From CAVOJY01 sp963696405 (GTDB lineage Bacteria > Chloroflexota > Limnocylindria > Limnocylindrales > CSP1-4), in contig CAVOJY010000002.1 in assembly GCA_963696405.1 (NCBI GenBank), forward strand, positions 248,001-312,000: DNA of 64,000 nucleotides, read 5' to 3'. Positions 1-7,112 of the stretch are shown here, piece after piece (position 1 is the stretch's first letter; every line of letters starts with the position of its first letter). Both the position numbers and the translations under genes were made by a program. The notes under the pieces are model-generated. The model saw only the letters and a program-made list of their open reading frames with translations. It was not told the origin of the DNA and did no database searches.

Positions 1-45
1 ACCGCACCGCTCGCAGTAGTACTCGGCGATGGTCTGGGTCGTCAT
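1..45 (-). CDS. Zinc-ribbon protein, N-terminal fragment (partial)
   Basis: The first 45 bases hold the start of a minus-strand gene that runs off the left edge. Fifteen codons are visible, reading MTTQTIAEYYCERCG, with an ATG at position 45. The CxxC pair right after a short polar leader is typical of a small zinc-ribbon protein. The gene is divergent from the FHA gene at 235. Nothing more can be said about function from this fragment. Confidence 0.45.
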   Translation of the reverse strand, partial: MTTQTIAEYYCERCG

Positions 46-234
46 CGGTGGCAGCCTCGACGTAGGGCGTGGCGGGTGTGCGCCCGGGGCGAGCGTACCG
101 GGGTGGCGCGTCCGGTCAACTCCACCGATCGTTCACGATGCGTACCGCCAAACGTCCGGTCCGGCGCCCCCGCGATCGCAACGAGGAGGCTCCGGTCATG
201 GTCGCAGGCCTCGTTTGCTACACTCGGCGCACCG

Positions 235-1188
235 ATGTCGCGCCCACTCGCCTCGCTCGAGCACTTCTTCGAGCGTATCTTCGAGCGCCCCGCGGCGCGC
301 CTCTTCCAGACCAGCGTCGAGCCCGTGCAGGTGCAGCGGCGGCTCGAGCGCGCCATGGATGCGGGCCGCGAGTCGAAGTCGGGCTATGTCCCCGACCGTT
401 TCTCCGTGTACATCCACCCAACCGACCTCGAATCTCTCGGCGACCTGCAGACGACGCTGGAGGGTGAGTTCGCCGAGGGTCTCCTGGCGCGATCCCGGCA
501 GCGCGGCTACCGGCTCGCGCAGCGTCCGCTGGTGTCGTTCGTCGCCGACCCCACGGTGGGCCGCGGTGAGGTGGCCATCGAGGCGGGCTACGGGCCGGCC
601 GAAGCGCCGCGGGCCGAACCGCCGCCCGCGGCCGAACCCTCGCCCCTGCCGGCCGCGGCTGTCGAGGTCGCCGCGGCCGAGCCCATCGAGCCGCTGCAGG
701 GACTCGACGGCGAACCCCCGGTCTCGCTCGTGCCCGAGCCTCCCGCCGAGCAGCCCTCCCGGCAGCCCATTGAGCAACCCGTCGAGCAGGTCGGCGAGCG
801 GCCCATCGAGCCACTCGTGGAGCCGTCCGCCTACGCCATCGCCATGGCGCCGCCTGCCACATCGACCGGCACCTCGCCCGAGGAGCCGCCAGCACCTCAT
901 GCGTACCTGGAGATCGTCGCCCCGGGGAAGCCATCCGAGCGCATGCCCGTGGGACCGGCCATGATCCGCATCGGCCGAGGCTCCGACAACGACCTCGTCG
1001 CCGCCGACTCGCGCGTGTCGCGGCAGCACGGGACGATCGCCCTGCGCCACGGTCTCCTCGTCTACACGGACCTCGACAGCACGAATGGATCGTTCGTCAA
1101 CGGGACCCGGGTCGCCCAGATTGCGCTGGGGCCGGGCGACGTGGTCCGCGTCGGGGACACGACGATCACGATCGTGCCGGCGACCTGA
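235..1188 (+). CDS. fhaA: FhaA-like protein: DUF3662 domain plus C-terminal FHA domain
   Basis: A 317-residue protein. The N-terminal ~120 residues (LEHFFERIFERPAARLF and onward) match the DUF3662 domain of actinobacterial FhaA. A Pro/Glu/Ala-rich linker follows (about 125-220), then a forkhead-associated domain with the core GRGSDNDLV (about 246-254), SRQHG and DSTNGSFVNG signatures, which bind phosphothreonine. FhaA-type proteins act at the inner membrane or septum and link Ser/Thr phosphorylation to peptidoglycan synthesis. I chose ATG 235 because the DUF3662 homology begins there, although the frame stays open upstream to 76. A TACACT element lies at 219-224. It heads a run with FhaB, FtsW and a PBP, the same order as in Actinomycetota, but no kinase or phosphatase gene follows here. 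Confidence 0.85.
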   Translation: MSRPLASLEHFFERIFERPAARLFQTSVEPVQVQRRLERAMDAGRESKSGYVPDRFSVYIHPTDLESLGDLQTTLEGEFAEGLLARSRQRGYRLAQRPLVSFVADPTVGRGEVAIEAGYGPAEAPRAEPPPAAEPSPLPAAAVEVAAAEPIEPLQGLDGEPPVSLVPEPPAEQPSRQPIEQPVEQVGERPIEPLVEPSAYAIAMAPPATSTGTSPEEPPAPHAYLEIVAPGKPSERMPVGPAMIRIGRGSDNDLVAADSRVSRQHGTIALRHGLLVYTDLDSTNGSFVNGTRVAQIALGPGDVVRVGDTTITIVPAT

Positions 1189-1205
1189 GCGGGGGCGCAG
1201 GAAGC

Positions 1206-1655
1206 CTGGACCCGTTCACGCTGGCAATCTGGCTGCTCCGCATCGCCTTCCTGGGCTGCCTCTATCTCTTCCTCGTGGCCGTCGCGCGGCTCCTGTGGCG
1301 CGACCTCCGCGCTGCAGCCGCCCAGGTACCTGGTGAGATCGGGCGGCTCGTCGTCGTGGCGTCCGTGGAGGGAGGTCCGCCCGCCGGGGGTTCATACCCG
1401 CTGGATGCCGTCACCGCCATGGGCCGCGACGTGAACAACACGATCGCGGTGGAGGACAGCTTCGTATCGGCCGAGCACGCCGTGCTCAGCTATCGCGGCC
1501 GCGTCTGGTACCTCGAGGACCGGGTGAGCGCGAACGGCACGTTCGTGAACGGGCGCCGGGTGGTCGACCCCGTCCCGGTGGCCTTCGGCGACGAGATCCA
1601 GATCGGCAGAGTCCGGTTCCGGCTGGAACGACCGCGGCCGGCGCGAAAGCCGTGA
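1206..1655 (+). CDS. fhaB: FhaB-like membrane-anchored FHA protein
   Basis: A ~149-residue protein with one N-terminal membrane segment (about 5-25, AIWLLRIAFLGCLYLFLVAV), a short linker and a C-terminal FHA domain (GRDVNNTI, SAEHAV, NGTFVNGRRV). The membrane anchor matters for choosing the start: the first ATG/GTG in frame is GTG 1275, which would cut the helix in half, so translation probably begins further up, at CTG 1206 or a similar non-standard codon. The family partners with FhaA and FtsW/PBPs in wall-growth control and is a target of Ser/Thr kinases in actinobacteria. It overlaps the next gene by 4 bases, so the two are likely translationally coupled. The start is uncertain; the family call is firm. 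Confidence 0.78.
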   Translation: MDPFTLAIWLLRIAFLGCLYLFLVAVARLLWRDLRAAAAQVPGEIGRLVVVASVEGGPPAGGSYPLDAVTAMGRDVNNTIAVEDSFVSAEHAVLSYRGRVWYLEDRVSANGTFVNGRRVVDPVPVAFGDEIQIGRVRFRLERPRPARKP

Positions 1656-3064
1656 CCGTCGTCGCGGCCGCCCCGGCGCTCCGCGAGAGGAGCTTCCGGC
1701 CTCGCCCGAGGCGCCGCGAGCTCGTGCTTCTCGCCATCGTCGCCCTCGCGCTCGTCGCGGGCTGGGCGACCCTGGCCTCGGCGGCCTCCCAGACCATCTC
1801 CATGGGGGATCCATCCCTCCTCGCTGCCTACCTCGCCGCCCTCCTGATCGTCCACCTCATGTTCGTCCTGACGGGGCGGCGGACCGACCAGATCCTCCTG
1901 CCCGCGGTCGGCCTCCTGGGCGGTCTCTCGCTGCTCCTGATGGCCCGCCTGCCGCAGGAACTCGTCGCCAAGACCTTCGGGCCGTACGTCCTGGGCCTCG
2001 CCCCGATGCAGCTCGTCTGGCTGCTCGCCGCGCTCGCGGTCCTTGCCGTCCTGGCCATCGTCGTTCGCAGCGACAACTGGCTCCGGCTCTACAAGTACAC
2101 GTGGGCGGCGGCGGGGATCGGCCTGCTCCTCCTCGTCTTCGTCATCGGGCGCGAGGAACCCGGTGGGGCGCGGCTGTCGATCTGCGCCGGGCCGATCTGC
2201 GGCCAGCCGTCGGAGTTGCTGAAGGTCATTCTGGTCGTGTTCCTTGCCGGGTATCTGGCGGACAACCGGATGCTCCTCGCGACGCGAAGCTGGCGCGCCG
2301 GCCCGCTTCGGCTCCCGCCGCTGCCCTACCTCATCCCGATGCTCGCCATGTGGGGCCTGGCGCTCGCGGTCGTGGTGGTGCAGCGCGACCTCGGCGCAGC
2401 ACTCCTCTTCTTCCTCGTCTTCCTTGGCATGCTCTACATCGCCACCGGGCGCGCACTCTACGTCCTGGCCGGCCTCGCGGCGTTCCTGGCCGGCGGGGTT
2501 GTGCTCTACCAGCTCCTGCCGTACGTCCAGCAGCGGGTGGACACCTGGCTCGATCCGTTCACCGATCCGCTGGGTGCCGGCTACCAGACGGTGCGCGCCC
2601 TGTTCGCGTTTGGCCGGGGTGGATTCCTGGGCACGGGGCTGGGGGCCGGGCTGCCGTACGTCGGCTCCATCCCGGCGATCCCGGCGATCCACACGGATTT
2701 CGCCTTCACCGCGCTCGCCGAGGAGCTCGGGCTGATCGGCGCCCTGGCCATCCTCGGGCTCTACCTGGTCATCGCCGAGCGGGGGATGCGGGTGGCGGCC
2801 ACGGCAGCCGACGACTTTCGCTCGCTGCTGGCGGCCGGGTTGACGCTGGTCCTTCTCGTCCAGGCGGCGATCATCGTGGGCGGCAACGCCAAGCTCATCC
2901 CGCTCACCGGGATCACGCTCCCCTTCATCAGCTACGGCGGGTCGTCCCTGCTGGCGAACGCCGTGGTGGTAGGCCTCCTGCTGGCCCTCAGCGACCGGGG
3001 GGTCGAACCGCCGCCGCCGCCGCGCCCGCGGCGGCGAATTGGTCGGCGCGGAGCGGCGTCGTGA
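1652..3064 (+). CDS. ftsW: FtsW/RodA/SpoVE-family lipid II polymerase
   Basis: A 470-residue polytopic protein of the SEDS family, peptidoglycan glycosyltransferases that polymerise lipid II together with a class B PBP. I see about ten to twelve hydrophobic segments and family signatures: SELLKVILVVFLAGYLADNR, QRDLGAALLFFLVFLGMLY, GFGRGGFLGTGLGAGLP-like sequence around residues 320-335, and PFISYGGSSLLANA near the C-terminus. The tail is Pro/Arg-rich (cytosolic). GTG 1652 overlaps fhaB by four bases. The gene sits directly before a transpeptidase gene, which fits a cognate SEDS-PBP pair; whether it is divisome (FtsW) or elongasome (RodA) cannot be told from sequence alone. Confidence 0.9.
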   Translation: MTVVAAAPALRERSFRPRPRRRELVLLAIVALALVAGWATLASAASQTISMGDPSLLAAYLAALLIVHLMFVLTGRRTDQILLPAVGLLGGLSLLLMARLPQELVAKTFGPYVLGLAPMQLVWLLAALAVLAVLAIVVRSDNWLRLYKYTWAAAGIGLLLLVFVIGREEPGGARLSICAGPICGQPSELLKVILVVFLAGYLADNRMLLATRSWRAGPLRLPPLPYLIPMLAMWGLALAVVVVQRDLGAALLFFLVFLGMLYIATGRALYVLAGLAAFLAGGVVLYQLLPYVQQRVDTWLDPFTDPLGAGYQTVRALFAFGRGGFLGTGLGAGLPYVGSIPAIPAIHTDFAFTALAEELGLIGALAILGLYLVIAERGMRVAATAADDFRSLLAAGLTLVLLVQAAIIVGGNAKLIPLTGITLPFISYGGSSLLANAVVVGLLLALSDRGVEPPPPPRPRRRIGRRGAAS

Positions 3065-3107
3065 GCGGGACAGTCGCGCGCGGAGCGTCGCGCGCGGTGC
3101 CGGCCGC

Positions 3108-4583
3108 GTGCCGCCGATCCGGCAGACGGTGCTGCGGGTCGCCTTCGTGATCGGGCTCCTGTACGTCACGCTCGGCGCGGGGCTCACCTACTGGCAGGTC
3201 CTCAAGGCGGACGACCTGACCGCGGACCCGGGGAACCCGCTCGTGCTGGCGGCCCGAAGGAACGCCCGGCCCGGCCGCATCCTCGACGTCCGCGGCAAGG
3301 TTCTCGTCGATAACGTCCGCGCTGCCGATGGCAGCAATCTCCGGCGCTACCGGGAACCCTCGTTCGGCTCGGTCATCGGCTACCGCAGCACCCGCTTCGG
3401 CACCGCCGGGCTCGAACGAAGCTATGACGCCCAGCTTGTCGGCCTCATGCCGGAGAACCCGCTTGACCGGCTCCTGCGCAAGTTCCAGCCCGACCCCTAC
3501 CGGCCGCAGGACATCGTCCTCGGTATCGACTCTCGCCTCCAGGAGAAGGCCGCCCAGCTCCTGGGGGACCGGCGGGGTGCGGTGGTGGCGATCGAGCCCT
3601 CGACCGGGCGAATCCTCGCCCTGGTGAGCACCCCCACGTACGACGCGAACACGATCGTTGACCCCAAGAAGGGCGCGGCCGCGTTCCGGCGTCTCCAGAA
3701 GGACCCGGACAAGCCGCTGCTCGATCGAAGCACGCTCGGCCGGTACGTGCCCGGGTCGGTGTTCAAGGTCGTGACCGCGATCGCCGGGCTCGGGTCGAAA
3801 GCGATCACGCCGTCCACGGTATTCCCCGACCAGCCCGCCGAGGAGGAAACGGGGTTCCAGGTGGGCGGCTTCACGATCACCGATGGACACCATCCGCAGA
3901 CCGGCGACAAGGCCCTCGCGCTCGACGCCGCCACCGCCGTTTCCTGCAACATCTACTTCGCGAACGTCGGGCTGGAGGTCGGCGGCGCCGGGCTCGCCGA
4001 ATGGGCGGGTCGCCTCGGCTTCGGCTCGACGATCCCGTTCGACCTGCCGGTCGTGCCGAGCATCGTGACGACCGGCTCCGGCCCGGACGGCGGCTTCGCC
4101 GATGATGTCGAGGTGGCGAACGCGGCGTTCGGGCAGGCAGAGACGTTCGCGACCCCGCTCCAGATGGCGCTCGTCGCCGCCACGGTGGCCAATCGCGGCG
4201 TCCTGATGGAGCCGCGGCTCGTGGTCGAACTCCGGGACCGCGGCGGGGTCGCCTACCCGCGTCCCCCGGTGGTCTGGCGACAGGTCATGGACGCTGCGGA
4301 CGCCGACGAGGTCGCGGGGGCCATGCGCTACGCGGTCGAGAGCACTCTCGGACGGCCCTACGCGGGAGCGGCGAAGGTGCCCGGCGTGCGGACCGCGGGC
4401 AAGACCGGCACGGCCCAGGTCGGTGGCTCGGCGAAGCCGCATTCCTGGTTCATCGGCTTCGTTCCGGCCGACAACCCGAAGATCGCGGTGGCGGTGATCA
4501 TCGAGAACGGCGGGGCCGGAGCCACCGGCGCGGCGCCCCTCGCGGGCGACCTGATGGAGTACGCCCTCAAGCTCACTCCCTGA
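3108..4583 (+). CDS. pbpA: Class B penicillin-binding protein (PbpA/PBP2 type transpeptidase)
   Basis: A 491-residue single-pass membrane protein with an uncleaved N-terminal anchor (about 8-28), a dimerisation/pedestal region and a C-terminal transpeptidase domain. The active-site set is complete: SVFK with nucleophile Ser217, SCN with Ser279, and KTGTAQ with Lys432. It cross-links peptidoglycan stems in partnership with the upstream SEDS polymerase. GTG 3108 places the membrane anchor at the N-terminus; the frame is open back to TTG 3039, overlapping ftsW, so a longer form is possible. In actinobacteria the same neighbourhood continues into pknA/pknB; here it ends after this gene. Confidence 0.9.
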   Translation: MPPIRQTVLRVAFVIGLLYVTLGAGLTYWQVLKADDLTADPGNPLVLAARRNARPGRILDVRGKVLVDNVRAADGSNLRRYREPSFGSVIGYRSTRFGTAGLERSYDAQLVGLMPENPLDRLLRKFQPDPYRPQDIVLGIDSRLQEKAAQLLGDRRGAVVAIEPSTGRILALVSTPTYDANTIVDPKKGAAAFRRLQKDPDKPLLDRSTLGRYVPGSVFKVVTAIAGLGSKAITPSTVFPDQPAEEETGFQVGGFTITDGHHPQTGDKALALDAATAVSCNIYFANVGLEVGGAGLAEWAGRLGFGSTIPFDLPVVPSIVTTGSGPDGGFADDVEVANAAFGQAETFATPLQMALVAATVANRGVLMEPRLVVELRDRGGVAYPRPPVVWRQVMDAADADEVAGAMRYAVESTLGRPYAGAAKVPGVRTAGKTGTAQVGGSAKPHSWFIGFVPADNPKIAVAVIIENGGAGATGAAPLAGDLMEYALKLTP

Positions 4584-4746
4584 ACGTCGCGCGCTGATGC
4601 GGCGGCCGGTTTCCGCTGGCCCCGGCGGGGCTCCGGGAACCCGTTTCAGGATCGCTGACATACTATCCATTGACGGGCGCGGGACAGCGCGCCACCTTCG
4701 AGGCGCCCGACGAGCCGGTCTCCTCGGCACAGCGAGGTTCGTGCGG

Positions 4747-5721
4747 ATGACGGATGTCCAGGCGTCAGGTCAGCGGGCGGTCGCGAACGTCGAGCGCGTC
4801 ATCGTCGGGAAGCACCGCGAGGTCCGCCTCACGCTGGTCGCGCTCCTCTGCCAGGGGCATGTCCTGATCGAAGACGTGCCGGGCACCGGCAAGACGGTGC
4901 TTGCCAAGGCCGTTGCCCGCACGCTCGCCTGCGCGTTCCGCAGGATCCAGTTCACGCCTGACCTGCTCCCGTCGGACGTCACCGGCCTCTCGATCTACAA
5001 CCAGAAGACCGGCGAGTTCGAGTTCCGGCCGGGACCCATCCTTGCCCAGGTCGTCCTTGCCGACGAGATCAACCGGGCGACGCCGAAGACCCAGTCGGCC
5101 CTCCTCGAGTGCATGGAGGAGCGCCAGGTCACGGTTGACGGCGTGACCTACCCCATGCCGCGGCCGTTCATCGTGCTCGCCACGCAGAACCCCATCGAGT
5201 ACGAGGGGACGTTCGCGCTCCCCGAGGCGCAGCTCGACCGCTTCATGCTCCGGATCCGGCTCGGCTACCCGACGCAGCCTGACGAGATCCGCATCCTGAA
5301 CGACCAGCGCCGGAGCCATCCCCTGAACGATATCGAGCCGGTGGTGGGCACCGACGAGCTCGTGGCGATGCAGGCCGCCATCCGCGAGGTCTTCGTGGAC
5401 CCGCTCGTGGCGGACTACATCGTGCGGTTCACGGCGGCCACCCGGTCGCACGGCGACGTCCTGCTCGGCGCATCGCCCCGGGGCTCGCTCGCCCTCTACC
5501 GGGCGGGGCAGGCGCTGGCGGCCCTCGACGGGCGGGACTATGTCATACCCGACGACGTGAAGCAGCTCGCAGAACCGGCGCTCGCGCACCGCCTGATCGT
5601 CAAGACCTCCGCCGCGCTCCGCGACGTTGACGGACGGGCGGTCATCCGCGAACTCCTCGACGCCATTCCCGTCGAGGCGGCCGCAGGTGTCGTGGAGCGG
5701 CCGCGCGTCCGGACGGCCTGA
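4747..5721 (+). CDS. moxR: MoxR-family AAA+ ATPase
   Basis: A 324-residue AAA+ ATPase. Walker A is VPGTGKT near residue 45, Walker B is ADEINRA, and sensor/second-region motifs ATQNPIEYEG and LPEAQLDRFM are typical of MoxR. The C-terminal lid (ASPRGSLALYRAGQALA) is present. MoxR proteins act as chaperones that help mature or activate partner complexes. In this arrangement they precede a DUF58 protein with a vWA-like fold and a membrane transglutaminase. ATG 4747 was chosen because homology begins there; the open frame reaches ATG 4597. The 163-base gap before it contains a TACTAT element at 4661-4666 that could serve as a -10 box. Confidence 0.92.
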   Translation: MTDVQASGQRAVANVERVIVGKHREVRLTLVALLCQGHVLIEDVPGTGKTVLAKAVARTLACAFRRIQFTPDLLPSDVTGLSIYNQKTGEFEFRPGPILAQVVLADEINRATPKTQSALLECMEERQVTVDGVTYPMPRPFIVLATQNPIEYEGTFALPEAQLDRFMLRIRLGYPTQPDEIRILNDQRRSHPLNDIEPVVGTDELVAMQAAIREVFVDPLVADYIVRFTAATRSHGDVLLGASPRGSLALYRAGQALAALDGRDYVIPDDVKQLAEPALAHRLIVKTSAALRDVDGRAVIRELLDAIPVEAAAGVVERPRVRTA

Positions 5722-5789
5722 GCGCGCGGTGAGCGCCCGATGAAGGACCGCGCTGGGGGCCGGCGGGCTGGCGACCGGGTCAACGTGCA

Positions 5790-7112
5790 GTGATCGCGCG
5801 CCTCGAGTTCGTCGTCCTGGTCGTCGCACTGGCGGTCGCGGCGCTCTCGACCGGCGCCGACTTCCTCTTCTTCCTCCTGTACCTGGTCATCGTCGTCGGC
5901 GCCGGAGCGTACCTGCTCACCCGGTTCGGCCTGACGAACCTGGAGGCCGGGTATGCGCTCGGCCAGCTGCATGGCACCGTGGGCGACCAGCTGCGGGTCA
6001 CCTACACGGTCCGGAGCACCGGCCGGGTCCCCAAGCCGTGGCTCGAGATCGAGCAGCCCTCGAACCTGCCCGTGGCGATCCCGCCTCGGGCGCTCAGCCT
6101 GGGGTCGTGGGGCGAGCGGACGTGGATGGTGAGGGTGCCCCTGACGCGTCGGGGGCACTACCGGGTGGAGCCGCTCGAGGTCCGCACGTGCGACCCATTC
6201 GGCCTCTTCGAGGCTACCGCCACGGTGGGCACCGGTGCGACGCTCGTCGTCTACCCGCGGGTTGAGGCGCTCCCGTTCTGGCGGCTGCCCGCCAGTTCGG
6301 TCGAGGGAACCCACGCGAGCCGGGAACGGACCCAGCAGACGACGCCGCTGGTGACGTCCGTACGCCCGTACGACCCCGGCGACGCGTTCAACCGCATCCA
6401 CTGGCCGACGACCGCGCGCCAGCAGGAGCTCTACGTTCGCGAGTTCGACCTGGAGCAGGCCGCGGACGCCTGGGTCTTCCTCGACCTCGACCGATCCGTG
6501 CACTCGGGGGCGGGGGATGAGTCCACGATCGAGGCCGCCGTGCGAGTGGCGGCGGCGGTCGGGGGCCGGGCCCTCGCCGAGAAGCGCGCCCTCGGGCTGA
6601 CGGCCTACGGCCGGCACCTCGCGATCCTCCCGGCCGACCGCGGTCCGCGCCAGTACCAGAAGTTCATGGCTGCGCTCGCCGGCGTGCAGCCCGACGGGGA
6701 CGAGCCGCTCGCGGAGATCCTCAGCCGGGGGCTCGGGCGGATGCGGCGAGGGATGACCGCGGTGGTGGTCACACCGTCACTCGACCCGCGCTGGATCCGC
6801 CCGCTCACCCGGCTTCGGAGCCGCGGCGTGGCGACGGTCGTCTGCCACCTGGACCCGCTCGCGTACGAGGCGCCCCCAGGTGCCCCCGGGCACGGGCCTG
6901 CGCCCACCCGTGACTCAAGCGCTGCGGCTGCCTCTTCCCCTGCGTCGGTCCCCGGTGAGGTGGTCGCGCTCGAAGGGCGCCGGCGAGCGCTCTACGACCT
7001 CCACCGGGAGCTTGCCGAAAACGACCTTGCCTTCCACGTCATCGTGCCGCGCGTCCGGCTGGGCGAACTCATGATCGGCCCGGGGGGCACCGCTCTCCGG
7101 AGGGCCGGCTGA
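5790..7112 (+). CDS. DUF58 domain protein (vWA-like, membrane-anchored)
   Basis: A 440-residue protein with two closely spaced N-terminal hydrophobic segments (about 5-45), an extracytoplasmic-type beta-rich stretch, then the DUF58 core with the characteristic VTSVRPYDPGDAFNRIHWPT motif (about 188-208) and a following FLDLDRS strand. DUF58 proteins resemble von Willebrand factor A domains and are nearly always encoded beside moxR. It starts with GTG 5790, 68 bases after moxR, and its stop overlaps the next start by one base. It is probably the substrate or partner of the MoxR ATPase; biochemical function is not established for the family. Confidence 0.88.
   Translation: MIARLEFVVLVVALAVAALSTGADFLFFLLYLVIVVGAGAYLLTRFGLTNLEAGYALGQLHGTVGDQLRVTYTVRSTGRVPKPWLEIEQPSNLPVAIPPRALSLGSWGERTWMVRVPLTRRGHYRVEPLEVRTCDPFGLFEATATVGTGATLVVYPRVEALPFWRLPASSVEGTHASRERTQQTTPLVTSVRPYDPGDAFNRIHWPTTARQQELYVREFDLEQAADAWVFLDLDRSVHSGAGDESTIEAAVRVAAAVGGRALAEKRALGLTAYGRHLAILPADRGPRQYQKFMAALAGVQPDGDEPLAEILSRGLGRMRRGMTAVVVTPSLDPRWIRPLTRLRSRGVATVVCHLDPLAYEAPPGAPGHGPAPTRDSSAAAASSPASVPGEVVALEGRRRALYDLHRELAENDLAFHVIVPRVRLGELMIGPGGTALRRAG

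Noticed and set aside
1490..3187. A 565-codon open frame on the minus strand opposite ftsW and pbpA.
   Set aside because: It is a shadow of high-GC coding sequence: rich in Arg/Glu/Asp/Gln, with no family motif, and it covers genes with clear homology.
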